A DNA stretch of 64,000 nucleotides, from assembly GCF_030056665.1 (NCBI RefSeq), contig NZ_JASHIG010000010.1, one strand, 5' to 3'. Of this stretch, positions 18,104-26,117 are shown in pieces. The DNA is from Flectobacillus roseus (GTDB lineage Bacteria > Bacteroidota > Bacteroidia > Cytophagales > Spirosomataceae). A program made the position numbers and the translations under genes. Each line of letters begins with the position of its first letter. The first letter of the stretch is position 1. Below the pieces are notes generated by a model. It was not told the DNA's origin. It made no database searches and saw nothing but the letters and a program-made list of their open reading frames with translations.

Positions 18104-18704
18104 AAGAGTAATAATTCCGTAACGAGTTAATTTATGGAATAAGCGCGTGAGTAATAGCTTGGTTTAAAGGCTCAGAATAGCTGTAGATGGCTAGAGTTAG
18201 AGGAGGACAACTCGATATGCTTGCTGTTCTCATAATGGTAATGAATAATGATTTTTTTATACTCTAAGTAGAAAAGAAAATTTTTAAATACTGTCTGTAA
18301 GTATGGTGATTAGGAGATTATAAAGATGAATTTGGTGATAGGAAAGCTTAAAGCTTATACTAAAGATGGATAAATCACTGAATAGCTTTGTTGTAAATAG
18401 GATTTTCTCCAAGGCATACTATTATCATAATCATGAAGGTATAGGTAAAAATGGTTTAGGATTAAATTGTGACGATTAATGGCTTTATTATTAATGTGTT
18501 ATCGTTATTTGTAAAATTTATACATATATGATTTAGTAAAATTTATCAAGGCTAATAGATATTCAAAAGGTTATAATACTTTATTTTTTGTGTTTTGGGA
18601 AGATATTATTTGATTATCTCGATTGGATTTATGCAAAAATAGAACTTGAATAATTACTTTTACATGACTATTTTGATGAAAAAGATAGATAATATTATGA
18701 TTGT
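18104..18704. promoter_or_regulatory. Divergent control region between DUF1553 set and AraC gene
   Basis: A 601-base AT-rich non-coding gap between divergent genes. The only repeated signal I can point to is GTAAAATTTAT at 18511-18521 and again at 18536-18546, direct repeats 25 bases apart, a spacing compatible with tandem AraC half-sites. No clear TAnnTTTG box or hairpin was found. Confidence 0.35.
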
Positions 18705-19595
18705 ATGACGATGATAGAGAAAAAGGAAGGATTTATAGGGCAGCGATCTTATGTGGTACCCAGCGATTTGTTAACACGAATATCTCAACATCCTTTGCTG
18801 GAAGCCCTACATATTACAGATATTGGCTACTATCCCAAGGCAAGCTTTCATGCAAGGGAGCGAAAATCTGGTTGTCCTCAATATATCTTGATTTATTGTG
18901 TGCAAGGGGAAGGATACTTTGAAATAAATGGGTCGAGATATGAGATAACCCCTGACTATTTTTTTATACTACCTGCCCATATACCACATAAATACGGAGC
19001 CAATAGTGATAATCCTTGGACAATCTATTGGGTACATTTTACAGGAACAAAAGCATCAGATTATTGGAATTTTTTACTGGATAATTCAGATAGAGTAATG
19101 CCAATATTTCTAGCTCCAAACAACGACAGGGTTGTTATTTTCGAAGATATTATGACACATATCGAGATGTCATTCAACGATGATAATATGGTCTATGCCA
19201 ATACCCGCTTTGCGTATTTTTTGACAACCTTCAAATCTTCAGTATTTAGTCCAAATTCACAGCGTATTGATGACCCCGATTCCATTTCAAGAGTCATCAA
19301 TTATATGAGAGAGCATCTGACAGAAATGTTGACCTTAGAACAACTTGCTGAGGTAGCAGGGATGTCTACTTCGCATTTCTCGGCGGTATTTCGTCAGAAA
19401 GTGCAAAGTTCGCCTATCCAATTTTTTACCGTTCTTAAAATCCAACAAGCTTGTCGATTGTTGGAATATAGCAGGCTTCGCATCAAAGAAATCGCCTATC
19501 AGATAGGCTATAGTGACCCCTATCATTTTAGTCGAGTTTTTACAACAGTTATGGGTATATCTCCTAGAGATTTTAGAGAAGCAGATAAGCAATAG
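18705..19595 (+). CDS. AraC family transcriptional regulator
   Basis: 296 residues. Residues about 35-165 form an AraC-type cupin ligand-binding domain (YILIYCVQGEGYFEINGSRY, FFILPAHIPHKYGANSDNPW). Residues about 190-295 carry the double helix-turn-helix (LTLEQLAEVAGMSTSHFSAV and RIKEIAYQIGYSDPYHFSRV, ending in GISPRDFRE). This is the sugar-responsive AraC class. It is transcribed away from the DUF1553/DUF1501 set across a 601-base gap, so it is the best candidate activator of that set, with a sugar-like inducer inferred. Confidence 0.9.
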   Translation: MTMIEKKEGFIGQRSYVVPSDLLTRISQHPLLEALHITDIGYYPKASFHARERKSGCPQYILIYCVQGEGYFEINGSRYEITPDYFFILPAHIPHKYGANSDNPWTIYWVHFTGTKASDYWNFLLDNSDRVMPIFLAPNNDRVVIFEDIMTHIEMSFNDDNMVYANTRFAYFLTTFKSSVFSPNSQRIDDPDSISRVINYMREHLTEMLTLEQLAEVAGMSTSHFSAVFRQKVQSSPIQFFTVLKIQQACRLLEYSRLRIKEIAYQIGYSDPYHFSRVFTTVMGISPRDFREADKQ

Positions 19596-20030
19596 TGAAG
19601 TACGAGTTAGAGTTATAGGTAGGATTAAAAAGCATGTATTTCGGATATTAGATTAGTGCTGTTTGAAGGATTTTATGTTGCTCAAATGCGTTCTTATCAT
19701 TAGGATTTTTGTCGCTACTTTAGGCTGTAAGCCGTAGGCATTAGGCAAAAGGTCTTTATAATTTCATAAAAAACAATTTTACACTGGTTGCCTATTGCCT
19801 AAAGCTCTCATGTATCGGCTTTCAGCTTTGGGCATTCGGCAAAAATAAATCTGTATCTACTAAAAAAATTACACTCGTGGCCTTGTGTCTGTTGCCTCGT
19901 GCCTAAAACAAAAAACTTTGCTCACTTACTTAATATTGGATTTCGGAAATAAAGGTAATAATCTCTATTTCCGAAATCCCAAATCCCAAATCCGAAATCC
20001 GAAATCCCCTAGCTGACCCCTGAAAGTCCA
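19596..20030. repeat. Cluster of dispersed palindrome-family sequences
   Basis: This 435-base gap between convergent genes has no ORF of note. It contains 'taggctgtaagccgtaggca' words (19722-19745) with partial complements at 19788-19856, then an ATTTCGGAA-family hairpin (arms 19936-19950 and 19967-19982, about 15 bp) and a following array of CCCAAATCCGAAATCC words to about 20008. These would form nested hairpins able to end transcription from both sides. Confidence 0.5.
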
Positions 20031-21401
20031 TTACTCACCCTGTGTCAGATAAGTTTGATTAACGATATTCTTAATGATTGTATCGAGCTCCTCGGTAGCC
20101 TCTTTCAGATAGTTGAGATATAAGTCGATCGAAGAGGAGGTTGCATTGTCCAGAAGTAATTCTGTAATGCCTTTGATATTGGCAAGTGGCTTGCGCACTT
20201 CATGAGACTGTTGCCAAGCTATTTTACGAAATAGCTCTGTATGTTTTTGTAATTTTTCCTCTTGTTTGAGTAAAACCCTGACATCTCGTGCTGCCAAAAC
20301 TATAGTTTTATTCGCATTGAATTTGTAGGCGTTGATGGTCAGGTCGATGGTCACAAGTTCACCCGCTTTGTTGATTGTAGAAATAAACCTATCGGAAGTT
20401 AGGTTAGTAAAAAAGGCATCAGAATTTTCAAAAAGCGGACTACTGCCCATATCATCGAAATAAGAACAAAAGATGATGTTTCGAATATCTGTTCCTGCTA
20501 ATTCTTCACAAGTATAGCCTAGAAGTTCTTCTGCTGCTGAATTGATATGAATAACTCTGAAGTTTTTGTCAAGTATGGCGAGTGCGATGGGCGTATTTTC
20601 GATGATATTTTTGAACCTGATTTCACTTTCTTGCAAGTCTAATTCAAACTTTCTTTTTTGAGAAACATCAAGTGATAAAATGGTAACACCAATGACTTGA
20701 TTTGTTGAATTTTTGATGGGGAATATCTTTATTTTAAACCAGTAAGTTTGCCCATTAGAAGCATTAACAGGAACCTCTCTATCAATTATTTTACCCTCTA
20801 AAGCCAATTTCAATAGAAACTCCGTTTGTGCTCTATCTACCTCACTGACGATATCTAAAATTTGGATTCCTTCTTTGAGAAGACGATTATTTTCATACAT
20901 GTATTGCTTTGTGAGCGCTTCGTTGTAGTATAAAATCGTGAGGTCTTGATCTAGGACTAAGACACCTTCGTGAGCCTCTGATAAGATGGATTCAAAACAG
21001 TGTGTGAGCGTATCGATTTCTCTGTAGGAAGGAGGGCTTAAAGGTAGATTTTTGAAGGAGAAAAGAGCCCCTTGAATTGTGCCTTGATTACAGTAGATGG
21101 GTTCTCCTTTGATGTAGTATTGAATGGTGTTTGAATGGCTTTGCTTTGTCAAGCTAGTATCTACTTTTTGACCAGACATTACTTCTTCGAATAGCCGAAA
21201 ATAATGATTGTGGTCGAAAGGAAGTTGGTGTTCGGTGATAGATAAACCTTTTTGGAGTGGTTGAGGATTGTGCCAATTAAATATTGTTTCAAAATGGGCA
21301 TTGAATGAAATGATTTCATGACTAGGAGAAACAAATAGAGATGGCGTTTCACTAAAATTGAGCATAGTCTGGACTAACTCGACTAAATGAGAGTTGTGCA
21401 T
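20031..21401 (-). CDS. Multi-PAS protein with HisKA phosphoacceptor domain but no ATPase domain
   Basis: 456 residues. Three PAS-type domains lie near residues 10-115, 140-250 and 260-380 (for example GVLVLDQDLTILYYNEALTK and ALAILDKNFRVIHINSAAEE, with a PAC-like VIGVTILSLDVSQKR). Then comes a short HisKA helical hairpin with H-box QQSHEVRKPLANI (His400). The protein ends at IKNIVNQTYLTQGE, where a kinase would continue into HATPase_c (N, G1, G2 boxes), and none of that follows in any frame before the repeats at 20030. It may therefore act as a dimeric signalling adaptor, be phosphorylated in trans, or be a truncated kinase. No response regulator is adjacent. It is cytosolic, with no TM segment. 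Confidence 0.82.
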   Translation of the reverse strand: MHNSHLVELVQTMLNFSETPSLFVSPSHEIISFNAHFETIFNWHNPQPLQKGLSITEHQLPFDHNHYFRLFEEVMSGQKVDTSLTKQSHSNTIQYYIKGEPIYCNQGTIQGALFSFKNLPLSPPSYREIDTLTHCFESILSEAHEGVLVLDQDLTILYYNEALTKQYMYENNRLLKEGIQILDIVSEVDRAQTEFLLKLALEGKIIDREVPVNASNGQTYWFKIKIFPIKNSTNQVIGVTILSLDVSQKRKFELDLQESEIRFKNIIENTPIALAILDKNFRVIHINSAAEELLGYTCEELAGTDIRNIIFCSYFDDMGSSPLFENSDAFFTNLTSDRFISTINKAGELVTIDLTINAYKFNANKTIVLAARDVRVLLKQEEKLQKHTELFRKIAWQQSHEVRKPLANIKGITELLLDNATSSSIDLYLNYLKEATEELDTIIKNIVNQTYLTQGE

Positions 21402-21931
21402 AGTAAGGGATATAAAATGATAGGTTTAATAATGATGTGTTATAGGTAATAAAATTACCATTGCAAAATTATTATAGATACTGAAATATTGGAAGTAATG
21501 TTTTGAAACTTTAAAGAGGGTGAGTTTAAGGCAAAGGCTTGAATCAAGAACTATAGGAATCGTCTAAAAATCAGTCGTATCACACACAATATTTCTTCTA
21601 TTAAGTAGTTATTCTACCAAAATTAATACGCCAAAACCTCCATAACCTTTTTAAGTATCATGCCAAACTCTACAGTTCTATACAAGGGCTCGATTTCCCG
21701 ACATGAGTATTTCCTATTCGTTCATTTCACAACACTTTATCTTACTTTGTACGGTAAACATAAGATGCTCAAACCTTAGGCTTCTTCAAGCACTATTGTA
21801 TGCCTGCAATCTTCCCAATTTATTGTTTTAATATGGTTTAACTATTTGATATTCTGTCAAATAGGATTTGCCTGTTGTTGTTTTACTAGGTAACAACAAA
21901 CTCGCTTGAAACAACTAAACAAATAGTCTAT
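21402..21931 (+). other. 530-base gap with a two-hairpin leader ahead of the lipoprotein gene
   Basis: Most of the gap shows nothing recognisable. Close to the downstream gene are two consecutive hairpins: CTATTTGA/TCAAATAG (21842-21864, 7-base loop) and TTGTTGTT/AACAACAA (21875-21899, 9-base loop), ending 33 bases before the ATG at 21932. They could form a structured 5' leader. Confidence 0.35.
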
Positions 21932-23107
21932 ATGCTTAATAATTTTTACTCAAAAGTATTCATCGTATTACTTTTGGTAATGACTGGATGTCAGTCTAAA
22001 AAGGAATCTACAACTAGCAATTGGGAGATAAAGCCCACAGCCCAACAGCTATCAATCACACAAATCGGTATTGATACGGTCTTTGTCAATCTTCCAAAAT
22101 TCTCGTACCGTGGATTTTGGAAAATGGATGGAAGTCAACTGCTATATTTTGATAAAATGTATGGCGCTGTCTCAATCTTTGATAAAACAGGTAAGTTCGT
22201 TTCAACGCCACTCCCCAAAGGTAAAGGGCCAAGAGAAATAGACTCTTGGTGTAAAAATGGAAGTAATAATGTGTTATTCGAAGGATACCGAATTTATCTA
22301 TATGACAGCAAATGGCAAAAAATAAAAGTCTCTTCGCTTAATACAGACTCAACTATTTCGAAAAAAGAGCTTATTGATAAGCCCAAGGCATCCTATTTAG
22401 AAGGATATGAAGTAAAGTATTTTCAGAATAACCATACGATGTTAGATTCTACGTATGTTTTGTTCAATATCGAATCCCCACATCCTAAGTTTAATGGATA
22501 CTTCAGTGCCTTTTCAAAGGCATACTATCAGCAGGCAAACATTTTTGCAAGGGTAAATATTAATACAGGGAAATGGGAGAAAAACCTTCTCCATTATTCG
22601 GATTATTATGTAGCACATCCTAATGTGCCTAATTTTTCCAATTGGAGCTATGATATGGATGCCGGTAAGTTATACTTAAATTTTGATGCAGACTCTTTAA
22701 TATATGTTTACGACAAGCAATTGAAACCTTTGTACGCCTTCGGAAGAAAAGGCGTAAATATGAACCAGAAGTATATTGAAACTACCACTTATAAAGAGGC
22801 TATAAAGGTATTTTCTCAAGAAAGAGCAGCGAAAGGGTTTTACTCGACTATTAAAAGAATTGCCAAGTTGGATTTGACCTTTAGATGTTATACCACAGGC
22901 AATAGTGAAGCAGATATCTTCGATGATGATGACGCTAATAATCGTAGAATGCAAATTTACAAAGGCACTGTTTTAGTCGGAGATGTTCAAGTTCCTAGTC
23001 GCTTTAATATTATTGGATACGACGAAAACTTTATTTACGCCGATGGATACCTAGATGAGTCAAATGAAAAATTAGCATTCTTTAAATTTAAAATACCTAC
23101 GCTATGA
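21932..23107 (+). CDS. Beta-propeller-like lipoprotein (DUF4221-like)
   Basis: 391 residues with a lipoprotein signal ending VMTGC (Cys20). The rest is beta-rich with repeated 'fd...g.f' strands (LLYFDKMYGAVSIFDKTGKF, NVLFEGYRIYLYDSKWQ, LYLNFDADSLIYVYDKQLKP), resembling 6-bladed propeller/DUF4221 lipoproteins of Bacteroidota. No catalytic motif is seen. Its TGA stop overlaps the next ATG (ATGA), so the two proteins are translationally coupled and probably work together in the envelope. Confidence 0.7.
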   Translation: MLNNFYSKVFIVLLLVMTGCQSKKESTTSNWEIKPTAQQLSITQIGIDTVFVNLPKFSYRGFWKMDGSQLLYFDKMYGAVSIFDKTGKFVSTPLPKGKGPREIDSWCKNGSNNVLFEGYRIYLYDSKWQKIKVSSLNTDSTISKKELIDKPKASYLEGYEVKYFQNNHTMLDSTYVLFNIESPHPKFNGYFSAFSKAYYQQANIFARVNINTGKWEKNLLHYSDYYVAHPNVPNFSNWSYDMDAGKLYLNFDADSLIYVYDKQLKPLYAFGRKGVNMNQKYIETTTYKEAIKVFSQERAAKGFYSTIKRIAKLDLTFRCYTTGNSEADIFDDDDANNRRMQIYKGTVLVGDVQVPSRFNIIGYDENFIYADGYLDESNEKLAFFKFKIPTL

Positions 23108-24432
23108 AAAAAACTATTTTGCTGATTTGCCTTTTTTTAGGGCATTTCTACCACCTTGTTGGTCAATCTATCACAGTAAAAGGTCATGTTAGTTCAAAAG
23201 ATGACACCCAGAGTATTCCTTATGTTTCAGTAGGCATAAGCAATACATCTATCGGTACTATTTGTGATGAGTTTGGCAATTTTGTGCTCCAAGTTCCCAG
23301 CCAATACTTACAAGATTCTTTATTTTTTTCCTGTGTTGGATATAGCACCATCAAAAGCAAAATCGATGGGTCTAAGCCCATGAATATTGCTTTGTCTTCT
23401 AAATTATATCTACTTCCAGAGGTAATGATTTTCCCCTATTTATCTGCGGAAGAAATTTTGGAGAAAGTAAAGCAAAAAATGGGAGATAACTTCTATCAAA
23501 ATATCTACAAACAACAGGGGATATTTACCTCAACCTCCTTCAGAGATGGGCAATGTGTGGGTTTTACGCAAATGAAACTTGATATTTTCAATAGAGGCTT
23601 TGATTGGTCTTACACCGAACTACCCACGATGTACGTTTCAACAACAGATTTGATCAATGTCAAAGAGCAGCGAAAAAGTACCTATTTCTACGGTAAAGAT
23701 ATGCGTGGATTAAAGGAAGAAGGGAAGTTTTATGATTGGTTAAACATCGTGAAAGAAGATATACTTCATAAAGGTTTTTTGGTGAAGGGTAAAAGTAAAA
23801 GCGTTGTCAAAATTGTAGATACTACGATGTACAACAATGAGGTCGTATATGTATTGAGGTGTGAACCGAGTGCATCTTTACTCAAAAAAATCAACAAAAC
23901 ACCTTTGGCATTCTTTCCAATACATGCAGGCTTATACGAAGCCGAATTTTATGTGAATGCCAAGAATTATGCGATTCATAAGGTAGTTTTTTCGACTAAA
24001 AAATATACGACTCTTTATAAAGTTCTCAAAAATGAGCAAGACTTCAAGGCAAAGTGGAATTATATAGAAGGAGTCATTCTGTATGAGCCATACCAAGGAA
24101 AATATTTTCCTAAATACATATCGTATGAGGAATCCTTCTTAGACAAAAATGCTCCAACCGAAGAAGAAATAAACATCACTAAGAAAAATCAGTTAGTCCT
24201 CACAGATTTAGGGGAAATATCAGGAAGCTTAGATGCCTATAAGAAAGAATTTGGGTTTGAGATTGATAAAGAGGGAAACATAAAACGACAAAAGCCTAAA
24301 GTAAATGAGGTTTTCAACCCAACTTTTTGGGAGAAAATCCCATTGGATTTATACCTTTCCAAACAATCACAAAATAACCTAGAATCACAAGCAAACGAAC
24401 CTCTCGAAAATCAATTTAAAAAGGTGAAGTAA
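23104..24432 (+). CDS. Carboxypeptidase-like regulatory domain protein
   Basis: 442 residues with a Sec signal peptide (about 1-21, cleaved near LVGQS). Residues 22-105 form a CarboxypepD_reg-like beta-sandwich (ITVKGHVSSKDDTQSIPYVS, then TSIGTICDEFGNFVLQVP and FFSCVGYSTI). The remaining 330 residues match the common Bacteroidota architecture of a CarboxypepD_reg domain followed by a DUF5686-type-like region (EEILEKVKQKMGDNFYQNIY), although the terminal beta-barrel of DUF5686 is missing. No TonB-dependent receptor plug follows. Overlap of 4 bases with the preceding lipoprotein gene indicates one operon. Confidence 0.75.
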   Translation: MKKTILLICLFLGHFYHLVGQSITVKGHVSSKDDTQSIPYVSVGISNTSIGTICDEFGNFVLQVPSQYLQDSLFFSCVGYSTIKSKIDGSKPMNIALSSKLYLLPEVMIFPYLSAEEILEKVKQKMGDNFYQNIYKQQGIFTSTSFRDGQCVGFTQMKLDIFNRGFDWSYTELPTMYVSTTDLINVKEQRKSTYFYGKDMRGLKEEGKFYDWLNIVKEDILHKGFLVKGKSKSVVKIVDTTMYNNEVVYVLRCEPSASLLKKINKTPLAFFPIHAGLYEAEFYVNAKNYAIHKVVFSTKKYTTLYKVLKNEQDFKAKWNYIEGVILYEPYQGKYFPKYISYEESFLDKNAPTEEEINITKKNQLVLTDLGEISGSLDAYKKEFGFEIDKEGNIKRQKPKVNEVFNPTFWEKIPLDLYLSKQSQNNLESQANEPLENQFKKVK

Positions 24433-24455
24433 AATTGAGCGTAAAGTTTTGACAC

Positions 24456-24486
24456 AGGTTCAAGTCTTTGACTTGGACCTATTTTT
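24456..24486. terminator. Rho-independent terminator
   Basis: Stem AGGTTCAAGTC/GACTTGGACCT (11 bp, one G-U), TTT loop, followed by ATTTTTAT. It ends the lipoprotein/CarboxypepD transcript just before the convergent HxlR gene. Confidence 0.75.
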
Positions 24487-24502
24487 ATAAATAGTTTTCA
24501 AA

Positions 24503-24886
24503 CTATTTACCTTCCATATCAATACTTTTCTCCTGATGCTCAAAAGCCCAGGTCGCCATGGCGTGAATGACAGGAAGGAGTTTTTTCCCAGACTCACTCA
24601 ATTGGTAAGTTACAAAAGGAGGCACAACAGGTTTTGCTTCTCTGATTAACAATCCGTCTGCTTCTAACTGCTTCAAATGCTGAATCAATACTTTTTCTGT
24701 AATAGCTGGAATCGCTTTTTTGAGTTCACTGTATCGTTTACTTTCTTGAGATAAATGATAAATAATGATGGGCTTCCAGTATCCTCCAATCTTTTCCATC
24801 GTAAAAGTTACAGGACATAGTTCCAAGGCTGTTTTCTTATTTTGTTGTATGGTCGATGATTCTTTAATCGCTGTCATTTGATACAT
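24503..24886 (-). CDS. HxlR family winged-helix regulator with conserved sensing cysteine
   Basis: 127 residues. The N-terminal LELCPVTFTMEKIGGYWKPI contains the conserved Cys24 of the HxlR C-P-V motif, the redox-active residue in YodB/HypR/QorR-type members, and it is the only Cys. The recognition region RYSELKKAIPAITEKVLIQ and wing REAKPVVPPFVTYQL follow. It is divergent from an NmrA-type reductase, the classical arrangement for QorR-like control of quinone or electrophile reductases. A single Cys would switch through intersubunit disulfide or S-alkylation (inference). The alternative start at the ATG at 24877 removes only three residues. Confidence 0.9.
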   Translation of the reverse strand: MYQMTAIKESSTIQQNKKTALELCPVTFTMEKIGGYWKPIIIYHLSQESKRYSELKKAIPAITEKVLIQHLKQLEADGLLIREAKPVVPPFVTYQLSESGKKLLPVIHAMATWAFEHQEKSIDMEGK

Positions 24887-24898
24887 ACTTTAGGGTAA

Positions 24899-24933
24899 GT
24901 ACTTGTAAAAAAGTAAGTACAAAAATACCTTTG
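24899..24933. promoter_or_regulatory. Operator overlapping the NmrA-gene promoter
   Basis: Inverted repeat GTACTT (24899-24904) / AAGTAC (24915-24920); an alternative pairing is TACTT/AAGTA with a 6-base spacer. The -33-like CTTG (24902-24905) lies inside it, and a perfect -7 box TACCTTTG is at 24926-24933, giving transcription from about 24940. HxlR binding here would block the reductase promoter. Confidence 0.65.
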
Positions 24934-24960
24934 TATCAACAAAAAACAAAATATAAAATC

Positions 24961-25839
24961 ATGAAAATTACAGTCACAGGTTCACTAGGAAACATAGGTA
25001 AACATCTGGTAAAAATATTGGTAGCAAATTCTAACGAAGTAACTGTTATCAGTAGCAACGAAGATAGAAAGTCTGCCATCGAAGCGCTTGGCGCTCAGTC
25101 TGCTATTGGCTCGATTACAGATACCGATTTTTTGGTAAAGTCTTTTAAGGATTCTGATGCGGTATATGTAATGACTCCCCCAAACATGGGCGGTCAAAAC
25201 ATCATCGAAAATACTGTTAACGCAGGAAAATCGTATGCTGAGGCTATTATCAAAGCAGGAGTTCAAAAAGTAGTAATGCTTAGTAGTATTGGCGCTGAAT
25301 TCGAAAATGGAACTGGGCCAATCGCTGGGCTTTATCATATCGAAAATTTGTATCGCACATTACTTCCCAATGTGAACGTAAGCTTTATGCGAGCAGGGTA
25401 TTTCTATACAAATTTCTACAGTAATGTTCCACTGATTAAAGGTATGGGAATCATAGGCGCTAATTATCCTGCCGAGGCTAAAATGCCAGTGGTGCATCCA
25501 CAAAATATCGCGGAAGCAGTAGCGGAGGAATTACAAAAAAGTACCACAGGACATCAGGTTCGTTATGTTGTTAGCGACTATGTAAGTTTGTCGGAGGTGG
25601 CTAAAGCATTTGGGGATGCTCTCGGAAAACAACTTCCTTGGGTAGAGTTTACTGACGAACAATCATTACAAGGAATGCAACAAGCAGGTCTACCTGCCGA
25701 AATGGCAAATTTGTATACCGAAATGGGTGTGGCAATTCGTGAAGGAAAATTACAAAAGGATTTTGACGCAAGTGGTGCTCCACAGGTAGGTTCTATCAAA
25801 ATTCAGGACTTTGCTAAAGAGTTTGCAGGAGCATTTTAA
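24961..25839 (+). CDS. NmrA-like NAD(P)-binding reductase (QorB/azoreductase-like)
   Basis: 292 residues from the ATG at 24961 (the upstream in-frame ATG at 24931 overlaps the -7 box and is rejected). The Rossmann motif MKITVTGSLGNIGKHLV has GxxGxxG at 7-13. Further NmrA-family features are DAVYVMTPPNMGGQNII, VVMLSSIGAEFENGTGP and SFMRAGYFYTNF. Members such as QorB reduce quinones with NADPH. It is divergently paired with the Cys-containing HxlR gene and has an operator/promoter overlap, which supports inducible detoxification of electrophiles. The substrate is unproven. Confidence 0.88.
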   Translation: MKITVTGSLGNIGKHLVKILVANSNEVTVISSNEDRKSAIEALGAQSAIGSITDTDFLVKSFKDSDAVYVMTPPNMGGQNIIENTVNAGKSYAEAIIKAGVQKVVMLSSIGAEFENGTGPIAGLYHIENLYRTLLPNVNVSFMRAGYFYTNFYSNVPLIKGMGIIGANYPAEAKMPVVHPQNIAEAVAEELQKSTTGHQVRYVVSDYVSLSEVAKAFGDALGKQLPWVEFTDEQSLQGMQQAGLPAEMANLYTEMGVAIREGKLQKDFDASGAPQVGSIKIQDFAKEFAGAF

Positions 25840-25865
25840 GGTTAAAAAGACCTAAAAATGATTTC

Positions 25866-25910
25866 ATCCACAGTCTAAACAACTTCTTGTTTGGGCTGTG
25901 GATTTTTATT
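25866..25910 (+). terminator. Rho-independent terminator
   Basis: 17-bp stem with two G-U pairs (arms 25866-25882 and 25887-25903), CTTC loop, then TTTTTATTTT. It ends the NmrA transcript. Confidence 0.8.
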
Positions 25911-26117
25911 TTATCTTTATGATAAAATAGACTTGAAATATGCCATAACTGTCTAATAGTTCGGGCATTTGGTCGATTGATAGTCGTATTTTTTTGGCTA
26001 AAAAATACAGATTGCGTAACATTACATCAGATGCACAGAGTTATTGGAAATATTCGTTTTTGCAGCTCTGTGTCTATTCCCTTCAATTTTTACATAAACC
26101 AATTTAACTATTTGAAA

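Noticed and set aside
25977..26117. Extended start of the sugar isomerase-like protein
   Set aside because: It would bury the Tat signal 47 residues from the N-terminus; the ATG at 26118 restores a proper export signal.
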